Of a stretch of 64,000 bases of DNA, positions 1-9,687 are shown piece by piece (the stretch's first letter is position 1; each line of letters begins with the position of its first letter). The notes beneath the pieces were generated by a model. That model saw only the letters and a program-made list of their open reading frames with translations, had not been told where the DNA came from and did no database searches. The stretch lies in assembly GCA_021202335.1 (NCBI GenBank), contig JAJQDE010000055.1, forward strand, positions 34,945-98,944, read 5' to 3'. Position numbers and translations under genes: made by a program. This DNA is from Lachnospiraceae bacterium. GTDB lineage: Bacteria; Bacillota; Clostridia; Lachnospirales; Lachnospiraceae.

Positions 1-93
1 ACAGGCTTTGCTTCTATACGTTGTCATAACGCGGTCATGGCATTGTCATAAAACGGAACCGTAAATGCTTTGAATTGAGGATATGCAAATGTT

Positions 94-123
94 TTGAATT
101 GAATGTATTTGACGGTTTAAAAT
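94..123 (+). promoter_or_regulatory. Possible promoter upstream of adk
   Basis: TTGAAT (94-99), 18 bases, then TAAAAT (118-123). Upstream there is a short direct repeat (aaatg-c/t-tttgaattga, near 63 and 88). The leader to adk carries a small hairpin (GCGCT-gata-AGCGC near 183-196). The match is moderate and adk could also be read from an operon outside the window. Confidence 0.35.
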
Positions 124-215
124 AAAGGATTAGTGCCTGAGCGCGCGGGTGCGGATCCGGGCGTATGGCTTTAACGGGCAGTGCGCTGATAAGCGCGCAG
201 AAATGGAGAATTGAT

Positions 216-866
216 ATGAAAATTATTATGTTGGGAGCGCCGGGCGCGGGAAAAGGGACACAGGCTAAAATGATTGCGGAAAAGTTTTCGATTCCGCATA
301 TTTCAACAGGTGATATTTTCCGTGCAAATATCAAGAACGGCACAGAGCTGGGAATGGAGGCTAAGAAGTACATGGATCAGGGACTTCTTGTCCCGGATGA
401 GCTTACCGTAAAAATCCTTTTGGACAGAGTCGCAGACGATGACTGTAAAAACGGTTATGTGCTTGACGGCTTTCCGAGGACAATACCTCAGGCAGAAGTG
501 CTTGATAAAGCACTTAGCGAGCTTGGAGATAAAATTGATTATGCTGTCAACGTGGATGTCCCGGACGAAAATATAATCAGCAGGATGTCCGGCAGACGCG
601 CATGCGTAACCTGCGGTGCAACATATCATATTGTACATATCCCGCCTAAAAAAGAGGGAATCTGTGATAAGTGCAATTCCGAGCTTGTTCTGCGGGATGA
701 TGATAAACCGGAAACGGTTAAGAACCGCCTTGACGTGTACCATAAGCAGACGCAGCCGCTGATTGATTTTTATTCAAAGAAGGGCGTTTTAAAATCGGTT
801 GACGGTACGGCTGACATGAATGACGTGTTTGCAGCGATTGAGGATATATTGAAGGGCTGCGATTAA
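216..866 (+). CDS. adk: Adenylate kinase
   Basis: Cytoplasmic enzyme that interconverts ATP + AMP and 2 ADP. The 216-residue product has the P-loop GAPGAGKGT at residues 7-15, the AMP-site DGFPRT at 84-89, and a LID domain with four zinc-type cysteines (C130, C133, C150, C153), the Gram-positive form. ATG 216 is chosen because it follows the ribosome site aaatggag (202-209) and gives the family N-terminus [10 protein letters not shown]; an upstream in-frame ATG at 165 has no comparable site. It is first in the visible part of the adk-map-infA-rpmJ ribosomal block, where secY normally lies just upstream. Confidence 0.97.
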   Translation: MKIIMLGAPGAGKGTQAKMIAEKFSIPHISTGDIFRANIKNGTELGMEAKKYMDQGLLVPDELTVKILLDRVADDDCKNGYVLDGFPRTIPQAEVLDKALSELGDKIDYAVNVDVPDENIISRMSGRRACVTCGATYHIVHIPPKKEGICDKCNSELVLRDDDKPETVKNRLDVYHKQTQPLIDFYSKKGVLKSVDGTADMNDVFAAIEDILKGCD

Positions 867-903
867 AGAGGGGCGCGGCTAACGCTCCGGAATGGAGATT
901 AAG

Positions 904-1656
904 ATGGCTGTAACAATTAAATCGCAGAGGGAAATAGACCTGATGAGACATTCGTGCAAGCTTCTTGCGAAGGTGCATGAGGAGCTTGGGAAAGCGATTG
1001 AGCCGGGAATTTCCACATTGGATATCGACCGGCTTGGCGAAAAGCTTATCAGAGGCTATGGCTGCGTACCAAATTTTTTGCATTATCAGGGATATCCCGC
1101 ATCAATATGCGTTTCGGTAAATGACGAGGTTGTGCATGGTATTCCGAGAGCGGATCGTATACTTCAGGAGGGGGATATCGTAAGCCTTGACTGCGGGCTG
1201 ATATACAAGGGATATCATTCCGACGCGGCGCGTACCTATGGAGTGGGGCGCATCAGCCCCGAGGCGAGGCAGCTCATTGATGAAACCCGGAATTCGTTTT
1301 TCGAGGGAATCAAGATGGCGAGAGCGGGAAATCATCTTCATGATATTTCAAACAGAATCGATGAGTATATTTCACGTTTTGGCTATGGCATTGTGGAAGA
1401 TTTGGTTGGTCATGGCATTGGCACATCGCTTCATGAGGATCCGCAGATACCTAATTTCAGACAGAGAAGAAAGGGAGTGCGGCTTCAGGCGGGTATGACG
1501 CTTGCCGTAGAGCCCATGATAAATATGGGCGGCTATGAGGTGGAGTGGCTGGACGACGACTGGACGGTAGTGACAGAGGACGGTTCGCTGTCCGCTCATT
1601 ATGAAAACACAATTCTTGTCACTGACGGAGAGCCTGAAATCCTTACTCTGTTGTAG
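904..1656 (+). CDS. map: Methionine aminopeptidase, type I
   Basis: Removes the N-terminal methionine from nascent proteins. The 250-residue protein shows the pita-bread metal ligands: Asp in SLDCG, Asp in HSDAAR, His in VGHGIG, Glu in AVEPM and Glu in HYENT. It has no N-terminal SecA-like zinc extension. ATG 904 is preferred; an in-frame ATG at 892 lies inside the ribosome site (ggaatggag), a pattern repeated through this window. It lies 37 bases after adk in the usual Firmicutes order. Confidence 0.96.
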   Translation: MAVTIKSQREIDLMRHSCKLLAKVHEELGKAIEPGISTLDIDRLGEKLIRGYGCVPNFLHYQGYPASICVSVNDEVVHGIPRADRILQEGDIVSLDCGLIYKGYHSDAARTYGVGRISPEARQLIDETRNSFFEGIKMARAGNHLHDISNRIDEYISRFGYGIVEDLVGHGIGTSLHEDPQIPNFRQRRKGVRLQAGMTLAVEPMINMGGYEVEWLDDDWTVVTEDGSLSAHYENTILVTDGEPEILTLL

Positions 1657-1703
1657 ACGGAAACAAACTCTAAGAAAGGGAAAAGCAAACGCAGGTGCAA
1701 CAT

Positions 1704-1958
1704 ATGACAGGGTATTTGGCATATTCGCTTTCGGGACACGATAAGGGAAGGATATATCTTATCCTGAGAGAGGATGAGGATTACGTTTATTTGGCTGACG
1801 GAGATGTGCGCACCATCGACAGACTGAAGAAAAAAAATAAAAAGCATATACAGATTATAAAAAAAATGACAAGAGTGGCAGACACGGAGTCTGTCACAAA
1901 CGAAGAGGTTAAGCATTTAATAAAGCAATATTGCAAAGCCGGTCAGGAGGTAAAATAA
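1704..1958 (+). CDS. KOW-domain RNA-binding protein (ribosomal L14e/L6e-like)
   Basis: Small basic protein of 84 residues. The N-terminal [19 protein letters not shown] matches the KOW-type fold found in short Firmicutes proteins encoded between map and infA; the C-terminus is lysine-rich. The exact role is unknown, probably ribosome or RNA association. An in-frame GTG at 1695 is an alternative start: aaaggg (1675-1680) suits GTG, whereas gcagg (1691-1695) suits ATG 1704. The stop overlaps the infA start by one base, implying coupled translation. Confidence 0.8.
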   Translation: MTGYLAYSLSGHDKGRIYLILREDEDYVYLADGDVRTIDRLKKKNKKHIQIIKKMTRVADTESVTNEEVKHLIKQYCKAGQEVK

Positions 1959-2176
1959 TGTCAAAGTCCGATGTAATAGAAATAGAAGGAACAGTAGTTG
2001 AGAAGCTTCCGAACACTATGTTTCAGGTAGAGCTGGAGAACGGTCACAGGGTGCTTGCCCATATCAGTGGAAAGCTGCGCCAGAATTTTATACGTATTCT
2101 TCCGGGCGATAAGGTAACGCTGGAGCTTTCGCCTTATGATTTGTCAAAGGGAAGAATCATTTGGAGAGATAAGTAA
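1958..2176 (+). CDS. infA: Translation initiation factor IF-1
   Basis: 72-residue OB-fold protein that binds the 30S A site during initiation. The sequence [19 protein letters not shown]...GRIIWRDK is typical over its full length. The start is fixed by the caggagg site (1944-1950) eight bases upstream and by a one-base overlap with the KOW gene stop. Confidence 0.97.
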   Translation: MSKSDVIEIEGTVVEKLPNTMFQVELENGHRVLAHISGKLRQNFIRILPGDKVTLELSPYDLSKGRIIWRDK

Positions 2177-2219
2177 AAGCTTTTAAAAAGTTTTTCTTAT
2201 AGAATGATTGTATCAGGGC

Positions 2220-2248
2220 TTGCTTTTTAAAGCGATGCGTGGTATAAT
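2220..2248 (+). promoter_or_regulatory. Promoter for rpmJ/alpha operon
   Basis: TTGCTT (2220-2225), 17 bases, TATAAT (2243-2248), with an extended -10 TG at 2240-2241. A strong aaaggaggg ribosome site follows at 2266-2274. This suggests an internal start separating infA from rpmJ and the alpha operon. Confidence 0.7.
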
Positions 2249-2280
2249 GAAAAACGGTCTTTTTGAAAGGAGGGTTTAAC

Positions 2281-2394
2281 ATGAAAGTTAGATCATCAGT
2301 AAAACCTATTTGCGAAAAATGCAAAGTTATCAAGAGAAAGGGCAGAATCAGAATTATCTGTGAAAACCCTAAGCATAAGCAGAGGCAGGGCTGA
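2281..2394 (+). CDS. rpmJ: 50S ribosomal protein L36 (bL36, zinc form)
   Basis: 37-residue basic protein MKVRSSVKP...HKQRQG with the C-x2-C...C-x4-H zinc-ribbon pattern of C+ type L36. Preceded by aaaggaggg with 6-base spacing. It sits between infA and rpsM, as in nearly all Firmicutes. Confidence 0.96.
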   Translation: MKVRSSVKPICEKCKVIKRKGRIRIICENPKHKQRQG

Positions 2395-2434
2395 AAATCC
2401 AGTGTCTTTGTTTTTGGTTCAAAGAGCGGCTGAT

Positions 2435-2637
2435 GTACGCATCGTTTTCGTCAAGGCGGATGCGTACTATAAATATATGACAGATATAACTGTTATGTGT
2501 TTACTTCTTGATACCGAGAAAATTTTCGCGTAAAGCAGAAAATAATAATATTCTGCGCACACCCGTTTAATATGCGAACGGGAAACCGATTAGTATCGGA
2601 AAAATCGGATGCTTATCCGATCGGGTATGTGATACCC
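2435..2637 (+). promoter_or_regulatory. Hairpin-rich leader upstream of rpsM
   Basis: The 323-base gap between rpmJ and rpsM holds at least six inverted repeats: GTACGCATC 2435-2443 with GATGCGTAC 2459-2467; GCAGAA 2535-2540 with TTCTGC 2551-2556; CCCGTT 2563-2568 with AACGGG 2577-2582; CCGAT 2586-2590 with ATCGG 2595-2599; ATCGGAT 2604-2610 with ATCCGAT 2615-2621; GGGTAT 2623-2628 with ATACCC 2632-2637. A role as an autoregulatory leader (for example S4 binding, since rpsD is in this operon) is inference. Confidence 0.5.
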
Positions 2638-2717
2638 CAATCAATTAGTTTACTATTAATATATGACAGCAGCGCAATATATGACGGCTGTCCTGAAACA
2701 AAATGGAGGAATTTAAA

Positions 2718-3086
2718 ATGGCTCGTATTGCTGGTGTTGACTTACCAAGGGAAAAACGTGTGGAAATCGGATTGACTTACATCTACGGAATAGGCAGAGT
2801 AAGCTCCAATAAAATCCTCGAGAAGGCAGGCGTGAGTCCTGACATCCGCGTAAGGGATTTAACGGATGACGATGTCAGGAAAATCAGTGCGGTTATTGAT
2901 GCAGATTACATGGTAGAGGGTGACTTGCGCCGTGAAATTGCATTGAATATCAAGAGATTACAGGAAATCGGATGCTATCGCGGTATTCGTCACAGAAGAG
3001 GGCTTCCTGTCCGTGGTCAAAAGACAAAGACCAATGCAAGAACAAGAAAGGGTCCGAAGCGTACGGTAGCAAATAAAAAGAAGTAG
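2718..3086 (+). CDS. rpsM: 30S ribosomal protein S13 (uS13)
   Basis: 122-residue small-subunit head protein contacting tRNA and forming bridges to the 50S subunit. [21 protein letters not shown] and the C-terminal [15 protein letters not shown] are diagnostic. ATG 2718 follows tggagga (2704-2710); an in-frame ATG at 2703 lies inside that site. It is the first gene of the rpsM-rpsK-rpsD-rpoA-rplQ alpha operon. Confidence 0.98.
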   Translation: MARIAGVDLPREKRVEIGLTYIYGIGRVSSNKILEKAGVSPDIRVRDLTDDDVRKISAVIDADYMVEGDLRREIALNIKRLQEIGCYRGIRHRRGLPVRGQKTKTNARTRKGPKRTVANKKK

Positions 3087-3177
3087 CTTCAGCAAATGCT
3101 GAGCTGAAAGATATGGGATTTAATTTCATATTTCAGATGCGAACAATGAGTTTAATGAGAAAGTAGGTTAGTTTAAA

Positions 3178-3573
3178 ATGGCTAAACAGGTTGCAAAAAA
3201 AGTAACAAAGAAGCGTGTAAAGAAAAACGTTGAACGCGGACAGGCACATATCCAGTCGTCATTTAACAATACGATTGTTACACTGACAGACACAGAGGGC
3301 AATGCGCTCTCATGGGCAAGTGCAGGTGGTCTGGGATTTAGAGGTTCAAAGAAATCTACTCCGTATGCGGCGCAGATGGCAGCAGAAACGGCTGCCAAGG
3401 CAGCATTAGTACATGGTCTTAAGTCCGTAGATGTTATGGTTAAGGGTCCGGGCTCAGGCAGAGAGGCTGCTATCCGTGCGCTTCAGGCGTGCGGTCTTGA
3501 GGTAACAAGCATCAAGGACGTGACTCCCGTTCCGCATAACGGCTGCCGTCCGCCTAAACGTCGTAGAGTTTAA
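3178..3573 (+). CDS. rpsK: 30S ribosomal protein S11 (uS11)
   Basis: 131-residue platform protein near the 3' end of 16S rRNA. It contains the conserved [32 protein letters not shown] and the C-terminal [17 protein letters not shown]. The N-terminus is lysine-rich, as in Firmicutes. It lies 91 bases downstream of rpsM in the same transcription unit. Confidence 0.98.
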   Translation: MAKQVAKKVTKKRVKKNVERGQAHIQSSFNNTIVTLTDTEGNALSWASAGGLGFRGSKKSTPYAAQMAAETAAKAALVHGLKSVDVMVKGPGSGREAAIRALQACGLEVTSIKDVTPVPHNGCRPPKRRRV

Positions 3574-3582
3574 AGAATGAAG

Positions 3583-3623
3583 AGTTTTTCTAAGGCAGTA
3601 AAATACACTGCCCAAGAAAAACT
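3583..3623 (+). promoter_or_regulatory. Perfect two-tier hairpin between rpsK and rpsD
   Basis: AGTTTTTCT (3583-3591) pairs with AGAAAAACT (3615-3623), and GGCAGT (3594-3599) with ACTGCC (3607-3612), separated by a 2x2 internal loop and closed by a 7-base loop. No T-run follows, so it is not a classical terminator. It may be an RNA-protein binding or processing element before rpsD. Confidence 0.5.
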
Positions 3624-3755
3624 AAAGCTTCATCCTATGATAAGCAAAAGCTGCATATATTCTATAAGCCTGTGTCTGTGCGCTGCGTGACACGGGGCAA
3701 GCGGGCGTATTGCAGTTTGAGATTAGATTAGAGCAGCGCAGAAATGAGGTTAAAC

Positions 3756-4349
3756 ATGGCAGTTAATAGAGTTCCTGTGCTTAAAAGATGCAGATCTCTT
3801 GATTTGGATCCGGTATTTTTAGGATATGATAAGAAGTCTAAAAGAAAGTCAGCAAGAGCCGGCAAGAAGATGAGCGAGTATGGCTTACAGCTTAGAGAGA
3901 AGCAGAAGGCAAAGTTCATTTACGGCGTGCTTGAAAAGCCTTTCCGCAATTATTATGAGAAAGCGGACAGAATGAAGGGCATGACAGGTGAAAACCTTAT
4001 GGTGCTTCTTGAGAGAAGGCTTGACAGCGTTATATTCCGCATGGGTTTTGCCAGAACGAGGAAAGAGGCAAGGCAGATTGTAGACCATAAGCATGTATTG
4101 GTTAATGGAAAGAGCGTAAATATACCTTCATACTTAATCAGTGCGGGCGATGTCATTGAAATCAGAGAGAAGTCAAGAGGCTTACAAAGATATAAGGATG
4201 TCGCGGAAGTTACGAACGGCAGACTGGTTCCTGAATGGATGGATGTTGATAAGGAGAATTTTAAGGGAACGATTAAGGAGCTTCCTACAAGAGAAGTTAT
4301 TGATGTTCCTGTAAATGAGATGCTTATCGTCGAGCTGTACTCTAAGTAA
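3756..4349 (+). CDS. rpsD: 30S ribosomal protein S4 (uS4)
   Basis: 197-residue primary 16S-binding assembly protein with an S4 RNA-binding domain ([25 protein letters not shown] followed by HVLVNG). The N-terminal region lacks the zinc cysteine cluster (C- form). ATG 3756 follows the gcagaaatgagg site. S4 is the usual autoregulator of alpha operons, relevant to the hairpin leaders upstream. Confidence 0.97.
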   Translation: MAVNRVPVLKRCRSLDLDPVFLGYDKKSKRKSARAGKKMSEYGLQLREKQKAKFIYGVLEKPFRNYYEKADRMKGMTGENLMVLLERRLDSVIFRMGFARTRKEARQIVDHKHVLVNGKSVNIPSYLISAGDVIEIREKSRGLQRYKDVAEVTNGRLVPEWMDVDKENFKGTIKELPTREVIDVPVNEMLIVELYSK

Positions 4350-4470
4350 TTAACATCATTATAATAAACATCTGATGTGAATTGGACAGTAGGAAGTGCG
4401 CAATGCGTACTTTCTATTGTTGCACTTATTAAAATTTTATTCATCACATTCATTAAAGGAGGGTATTACA

Positions 4471-5436
4471 GTGTTGGCGTTTGATTTTGACAGTCCCAAT
4501 ATTGAAGTGGCGGAAATCTCTGAAGACAAAAGGTACGGTAGATTTGTAGTAGAACCTTTAGAGAGAGGTTATGGAATCACACTGGGTAATTCTCTTAGAA
4601 GAATTATGCTTGCTTCCCTACCCGGCGCAGCTGTAAGTCAGGTTAAGATTGATGGTGTATTGCATGAATTCAGCTCAATTCCCGGAGTCAAGGAAGATGT
4701 GACTGAGATTATCATGAACCTCAAGAGCCTGGAGATTAAAAACAGCAGCGATACTGATGAAGTTAAGAAGGCAGTTATTGATTTTCAGGGAGAGGGCGTT
4801 GTCAGGGCATCTGATATACAGGTGGATCAGGACATTGAAATCATGAATCCGGATCAGGTTATCGCCACATTGAATGGCGGTAAGGACAGCAAGCTTTACA
4901 TGGAGATACTTATAACAAAGGGCAGAGGATATATCAGCGCTGATAAGAACAAGGGCGAGGATTTGCCGATTGGGATTATTGCAGTGGATTCTATATATAC
5001 TCCTGTAGAGAGAGTAAATGTTACCGTAGAAAATACCCGTGTTGGTCAGGTTACTGACTATGATAAACTGACACTGGATGTATACACGAACGCCACGCTT
5101 GAGCCTGATGAAGCAGTCAGCCTTGCAGCTAAGGTGCTGAGCGAGCATCTTAAGCTCTTCATTAATCTTTCAGAGCTTGGAACGGGCGCTGTGGTTATTA
5201 ATGAAAAAGAGGATGATGAGAAGGAAAAGGTGCTTGAAATGAGCATCGATGAGCTTGAATTATCAGTTCGCTCTTACAATTGCCTTAAGAGGGCAGGCAT
5301 TAATACAGTCGAGGAGCTTACGAATAAGACGTCTGAGGATATGATGAAGGTACGTAACTTGGGACGTAAGTCATTGGATGAGGTATTGGCGAAATTAAAG
5401 GAGTTAGGTTTACAGCTTAATCCTATGGAGGAATAA
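4471..5436 (+). CDS. rpoA: DNA-directed RNA polymerase subunit alpha
   Basis: 321 residues. The N-terminal assembly domain ([22 protein letters not shown]) is followed by a flexible acidic linker near residue 230 and a C-terminal domain ([22 protein letters not shown] ... [12 protein letters not shown]) that contacts UP elements and activators. The start is GTG 4471, seven bases after aaaggaggg (4455-4463); TTG 4474 is also possible, but the family N-terminus supports this region. Confidence 0.97.
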   Translation: MLAFDFDSPNIEVAEISEDKRYGRFVVEPLERGYGITLGNSLRRIMLASLPGAAVSQVKIDGVLHEFSSIPGVKEDVTEIIMNLKSLEIKNSSDTDEVKKAVIDFQGEGVVRASDIQVDQDIEIMNPDQVIATLNGGKDSKLYMEILITKGRGYISADKNKGEDLPIGIIAVDSIYTPVERVNVTVENTRVGQVTDYDKLTLDVYTNATLEPDEAVSLAAKVLSEHLKLFINLSELGTGAVVINEKEDDEKEKVLEMSIDELELSVRSYNCLKRAGINTVEELTNKTSEDMMKVRNLGRKSLDEVLAKLKELGLQLNPMEE

Positions 5437-5582
5437 TAAGCCTGTAAATTTAACATATAAGAGCGTATTTATACGCCGCAGATGCGGTAATTCCAAAGTG
5501 TTCGCATTTGTGCTCAGAGATGGAATTTATGAATGACATTTGATAAGTAAGTCCAAAGGGCGTTGTCATTTGTCCCACCAAT

Positions 5583-5623
5583 GAGGTTAGCCTGCCAATA
5601 TATGTGCAGGCGGTATGTCCTCA
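5583..5623 (+). promoter_or_regulatory. Nested hairpin in the rpoA-rplQ gap
   Basis: TGAGG...CCTCA enclosing GCCTGC...GCAGGC just before the aaaggag ribosome site of rplQ. It could modulate rplQ translation or be a processing stem. No terminator features are seen in this 205-base gap. Confidence 0.3.
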
Positions 5624-5641
5624 AAAAGAAAGGAGCCTATT

Positions 5642-6184
5642 ATGGCAAAGTATAGAAAGCTTGGAAGAACATCAAGTCAAAGAAAGGCATTGCTCAGAGG
5701 GCAGGTTACTGCTTTGGTTGCGAGCAAGAACGGCAGGATTATAACAACTGAAGCAAGAGCAAAGGAAGTTCAGAAAATTGTTGAGGGTCTTGTTGCATTA
5801 GCCGTAAAGGAAAAGGATAACTATGAGATGGTTAAGGTTATGGCTAAGGTTCCCAGGAAGGATAAGGACGGCAAGAGAGTAAAGGAAGTAAAGGACGGCA
5901 AGAGAGTTACCGTTTATGATGAGGTAGAGAAGGAAATCAAGAAGGATATGCCTTCAAGAATGAATGCAAGAAGAAAGATGCTTCGTGTATTATATTCCGT
6001 AAAGGAGGTTCCCGAGAAGAAAGCGGGAAGAAAAAGAAATACAAAGCAAATCGACCTTGCAGCAAAGCTGTTTGACGAAATCGCACCTAAGTATGTTGGA
6101 CGTAACGGTGGTTATACAAGAATAATTAAGGTTGGTCAGCGTAAGGGTGACGGCGCTATGCAGGTGGTTCTTGAGTTTGTATAA
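5642..6184 (+). CDS. rplQ: 50S ribosomal protein L17 (bL17), extended form
   Basis: 180 residues. The conserved N-terminus [21 protein letters not shown] and C-terminus [25 protein letters not shown] are intact. An insert of about 60 residues, mostly charged ([17 protein letters not shown] and following), splits the usual roughly 120-residue core. Such long forms occur in clostridia. ATG 5642 follows aaaggagcc. Last gene of the alpha operon, followed by a terminator. Confidence 0.95.
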   Translation: MAKYRKLGRTSSQRKALLRGQVTALVASKNGRIITTEARAKEVQKIVEGLVALAVKEKDNYEMVKVMAKVPRKDKDGKRVKEVKDGKRVTVYDEVEKEIKKDMPSRMNARRKMLRVLYSVKEVPEKKAGRKRNTKQIDLAAKLFDEIAPKYVGRNGGYTRIIKVGQRKGDGAMQVVLEFV

Positions 6185-6206
6185 GAGCAAAGAATAATGT
6201 ATTTGA

Positions 6207-6234
6207 GGCGCTCCCATATTTTGGGGGCGCTTTT
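6207..6234 (+). terminator. Intrinsic terminator after rplQ
   Basis: GCGCTCCC (6208-6215), 7-base loop, GGGGGCGC (6223-6230, one G-U pair), then TTTT. Immediately downstream TATAAT (6237-6242) could be the -10 of a promoter for the next gene, although no clear -35 is visible. Confidence 0.75.
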
Positions 6235-6318
6235 GGTATAATAAGGGGTGTAAAAATTTCACATTTGAACCCGGATATCAGATTTTGGCACCGGCTTTGC
6301 GAAAGGAAACAGGCATAG

Positions 6319-6966
6319 ATGGATAAGTATGAAAACATGACAAGGAAGGAAGCCTGCTATTTTCTCGGAGTGAGAGAAAATGCATCCGATGAGCAGATAA
6401 AACGGGCATATAGGTATAAGGCGAAGTTGTATCATCCTGACGCCAACCCGACAGAGGACACAAGGGAATATTATATTAAAGCACAAAAGGCATATGAGTA
6501 TCTTATCAGCCACCCTTATGTGACAAAAGATTCGGAAAATGCTCCCGCAGGTAATACGGCTTCGGCGTCGTATCGGCAGCCGGTACCCGGCGGAGCGTAT
6601 TTCTATCAGACACCGCTGCAAAGGCCGGCGAAAATATTTGCGACAAGCGCGGCCACGAGGGAAAGCTATAAAAAACAAAAGGAAATGGCGAGCGAACGGG
6701 AGAAAATTGAGAAGTGGGATAAGGATTATAAGGACACCAAACGCAGAAAACGGCAGATGCAGATGTACGGAAAGGAATATATGGATGAGGCCGATTTGGG
6801 GCAGAAGAGCGAGGAGGAGAAAATCCTTGACAAAATCAGGGCGATATGGATTGCCGAAAATATAAAAAGACAGATCCAGCAGGATAAGGAACAGAAGGAA
6901 ATGCTCAACAGACGTAAGCTGTATCAGGCATTTATGCAGCAGAAGCTTCAGGATGATAATAAATAG
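6319..6966 (+). CDS. J-domain (DnaJ-like) protein
   Basis: 215 residues. Residues about 6-65 form a J domain: the [21 protein letters not shown] helix, then HPD in LYHPDANP, the motif that stimulates Hsp70 ATPase. There is no G/F region or zinc finger, so it is not canonical DnaJ. The C-terminal half is highly charged and predicted helical ([21 protein letters not shown] and onward). It probably recruits DnaK to a specific client; the client is unknown. The C-terminus runs to within 20 bases of ecfA1. Confidence 0.85.
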   Translation: MDKYENMTRKEACYFLGVRENASDEQIKRAYRYKAKLYHPDANPTEDTREYYIKAQKAYEYLISHPYVTKDSENAPAGNTASASYRQPVPGGAYFYQTPLQRPAKIFATSAATRESYKKQKEMASEREKIEKWDKDYKDTKRRKRQMQMYGKEYMDEADLGQKSEEEKILDKIRAIWIAENIKRQIQQDKEQKEMLNRRKLYQAFMQQKLQDDNK

Positions 6967-6985
6967 CTTTGGAATGGGGAGTTAC

Positions 6986-7864
6986 ATGGGAATTATTAAG
7001 GTTAAGGACTTAATATATGAGTACATCAGACGCGACGAAGAGGGCAATGTTGAGGGAATTACAACAGCGGTTGACGATGTAAATCTGGATATCAGCCAAG
7101 GCGATTTTGTTGCGATTTTGGGACACAACGGCTCCGGAAAATCAACGCTGGCAAAGCATCTTAACGCCATACTTTATCCTACGGAGGGTACTGTGTGGGT
7201 TGATGGAAAAGACACGCAGAAGGATGAATATATATGGGAAATCAGGCAGACTGCCGGAATGGTCTTTCAAAATCCCGATAATCAGATTATAGGTCAGATT
7301 GTTGAGGAGGATGTGGGTTTTGGACCGGAGAATATGGGTGTACCTACGAAGGAGATATGGGAGCGCGTGGATGAGAGCCTTAAGGAGGTGGGGATGTATG
7401 AATTCAGGCATTACTCGCCCAATAAGCTTTCCGGCGGACAAAAACAGCGGGTATCGATTGCAGGCGTCATTGCCATGCACCCGAAATGCATTATTCTCGA
7501 CGAGCCTACGGCAATGCTCGACCCTAAAGGGCGCAGGGAGGTCATACGCGCCGTGCGTGCCCTGAATGATGTTGAGCGCATAACGGTAATCCTTATCACG
7601 CATTACATGGAGGAGGTCATTTATGCCGACCGCGTCTATGTAATGGATAAAGGAAAGATTACGCTGCAGGGAACGCCGAGGGAGGTTTTTTCGGAGGTAG
7701 AGCGGTTAAAGGAGCTTCGTTTGGATGTGCCGCAGGTGACAGAGCTTGCTTATGAGCTGAGACAGGACGGCTTTCCCATACCGAAGGGTATATTGACCAA
7801 AGAGGAGCTTAGGGAAGCGCTTGACGCCTGCGCAGGCAGGATGTCGGAGAAAGCGCGGGAATAG
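6986..7864 (+). CDS. ecfA1: ECF transporter ATPase EcfA1
   Basis: 292 residues, one of two ATPases of the shared energizing module for vitamin and metal uptake through interchangeable S components. Walker A is GHNGSGKST, the signature LSGGQKQR, Walker [14 protein letters not shown], and the H-loop THYMEE. ATG 6986 follows ggaatgggga (6971-6980). It forms an operon with ecfA2 and ecfT in the conserved position after rplQ. Confidence 0.95.
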   Translation: MGIIKVKDLIYEYIRRDEEGNVEGITTAVDDVNLDISQGDFVAILGHNGSGKSTLAKHLNAILYPTEGTVWVDGKDTQKDEYIWEIRQTAGMVFQNPDNQIIGQIVEEDVGFGPENMGVPTKEIWERVDESLKEVGMYEFRHYSPNKLSGGQKQRVSIAGVIAMHPKCIILDEPTAMLDPKGRREVIRAVRALNDVERITVILITHYMEEVIYADRVYVMDKGKITLQGTPREVFSEVERLKELRLDVPQVTELAYELRQDGFPIPKGILTKEELREALDACAGRMSEKARE

Positions 7865-7888
7865 TGTGAACAGGAATGGGGATTAAAG

Positions 7889-8761
7889 ATGCCGATAATT
7901 ATAGATAAGGTGAGCTATGTTTACGAAGATACGGGGATGTCGGTCAGGGCGCTGGATAATATTAACCTGGTAATCCCTGACGGTCAGTTTATAGGAATAA
8001 TAGGCCATACGGGTTCGGGAAAGTCAACGCTTGTGCAGCATTTGAACGGATTGATAAAGGCGACAAGCGGCAATATTTATTTTAACGGCGAGGATATCTA
8101 TGCTGACGACTTTGACAGGAAAAAGCTGCGCAGCAAGGTAGGGCTTGTATTTCAGTATCCCGAGCACCAGCTTTTTGAAACGGATGTCTTTACGGATGTC
8201 TGCTTTGGACCTAAGAATTTAGGGCTTTCCAAAAAGGAGGTTGAGCTTAGGGCATATCAGGCATTAAAGCTTGTGGGGCTTCCGGACGAATATTTTTATC
8301 AGTCGCCATTTGACCTGTCGGGGGGACAAAAAAGGCGTGTGGCAATTGCGGGCGTGCTTGCCATGAAACCGCAGGTGCTTGTGCTGGATGAGCCGACGGC
8401 GGGGCTTGACCCTAAGGGCAGGGACGAGATTTTGGATCAGATATCAAAGCTTAAGCGTGAAACGGGAATGACGGTAATTTTAGTTTCACACAGCATGGAC
8501 GATGTTGCAAGGTATGTGGACAGGATTATTGTCATGAACAAAGGAAGCGTGATGTATGATGATGTGCCAAGGCAGGTCTTTCGCCACTATGCCGAGCTTG
8601 AAAAAATCGGACTTGCGGCGCCGCAGGTCACATATATCATGAAGGAGCTGCAGGAGCACGGGTATGACGTGAGCGACGACGTGACGACTATTGACGAGGC
8701 AAAAGAGGAAATAGAAAGATGCTTTACAAGGCTTGCGGCAGCAGGGAAGGAAAAAGGGTGA
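7889..8761 (+). CDS. ecfA2: ECF transporter ATPase EcfA2
   Basis: 290-residue partner ATPase. Walker A is GHTGSGKST, the signature LSGGQKRR, Walker B VLVLDEPTAGLDP, and the H-loop SHSMDD. The Q-loop context VFQYPEHQLFE is typical of EcfA2. It lies 24 bases after ecfA1 behind the caggaatggggatt motif and six bases before ecfT. Confidence 0.95.
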   Translation: MPIIIDKVSYVYEDTGMSVRALDNINLVIPDGQFIGIIGHTGSGKSTLVQHLNGLIKATSGNIYFNGEDIYADDFDRKKLRSKVGLVFQYPEHQLFETDVFTDVCFGPKNLGLSKKEVELRAYQALKLVGLPDEYFYQSPFDLSGGQKRRVAIAGVLAMKPQVLVLDEPTAGLDPKGRDEILDQISKLKRETGMTVILVSHSMDDVARYVDRIIVMNKGSVMYDDVPRQVFRHYAELEKIGLAAPQVTYIMKELQEHGYDVSDDVTTIDEAKEEIERCFTRLAAAGKEKG

Positions 8762-8767
8762 CAGCTT

Positions 8768-9598
8768 ATGCTGAGAGATATTACACTGGGACAATACTAT
8801 CAGGCGGATTCCATTATTCATCGGCTGGACCCCAGAGTTAAGCTTGGCTCGACGATTTTGTTTATCATATCGCTTTTTGTGTTTGATGGCGCGGCTGCAT
8901 ATGCGGTAGCGGCAGTTTTTTTGGCGATTGTGATAAAGCTGTCTAAGGTGCCGTTTAGATTTATGGTTAAGGGAATGAAAGCGATTGCGTTTTTGCTGCT
9001 TATAACAGTTGTGTTTAACCTTTTCCTGACGCCCGGAGAGCCGCTTGCGGCAGTATGGAGGCTGACGATTACAAAGGAGGGACTTCAGCTTTCGGTGCTT
9101 CTTGCAATAAGGCTGAGCTTTTTGATCATAGGCTCCTCAATCATGACGCTTACGACAACACCCAATCAGCTTACGGATGGTCTTGAAAAGATGCTGGGTC
9201 CGTTAAAAAAAGTAAAGGTGCCGGTGCATGAAATTGCGATGATGATGTCAATTGCGCTCCGGTTCATTCCGATTCTTATGGAGGAAACGGATAAAATCAT
9301 GAAAGCGCAGCTTGCAAGGTGTGCGGACTTTGAGAGCGGGAACATCATTAAAAAGGCAAAGAGCCTTGTGCCGCTTTTGGTGCCGCTTTTTATATCGGCA
9401 TTCAGGCGGGCAAATGACCTTGCGATGGCGATGGAGGCGCGCTGTTACAGGGGAGGAGAGCACCGCACGAAGATGAAACCGCTCCATTATGCGCGGAAGG
9501 ATTTTATCGCATACGCAGTGGTCCTGTGCTATCTTGCAATCGGTGTGGCGGCGGGGCATCTTCAGGCAATTCTGCCTGAAATAATGAAAATCGCGTAG
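8768..9598 (+). CDS. ecfT: ECF transporter transmembrane protein EcfT
   Basis: 276 residues with about five to six membrane helices (for example LGSTILFIISLFVFDGAAAYAV, AIAFLLLITVVFNLFL). The cytoplasmic coupling helices carry the Ala-Arg-x motifs seen here as AQLARCAD and AMEARCYRG, which dock into the two ATPases. It completes the ecfA1-ecfA2-T module; no S component is encoded nearby, as expected for group II ECF systems. Confidence 0.95.
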   Translation: MLRDITLGQYYQADSIIHRLDPRVKLGSTILFIISLFVFDGAAAYAVAAVFLAIVIKLSKVPFRFMVKGMKAIAFLLLITVVFNLFLTPGEPLAAVWRLTITKEGLQLSVLLAIRLSFLIIGSSIMTLTTTPNQLTDGLEKMLGPLKKVKVPVHEIAMMMSIALRFIPILMEETDKIMKAQLARCADFESGNIIKKAKSLVPLLVPLFISAFRRANDLAMAMEARCYRGGEHRTKMKPLHYARKDFIAYAVVLCYLAIGVAAGHLQAILPEIMKIA

Positions 9599-9620
9599 AA
9601 CGCTCCGGAATGGGATTATA

Positions 9621-9653
9621 TTGAAAAATCATGCTTATGCACTGATTTTTCAA
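9621..9653 (+). promoter_or_regulatory. Perfect 11-bp hairpin in the ecfT-truA gap
   Basis: TTGAAAAATCA (9621-9631), 11-base loop, TGATTTTTCAA (9643-9653). It is preceded by aacgctccggaatgggatt (9599-9617), a copy of the leader motif that precedes map and other starts, but with no gene start after it. A second motif copy (gctctgacatgggagatt) then leads into truA. Confidence 0.5.
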
Positions 9654-9687
9654 TCGGCAATTTGAGGCTCTGACATGGGAGATTGAT

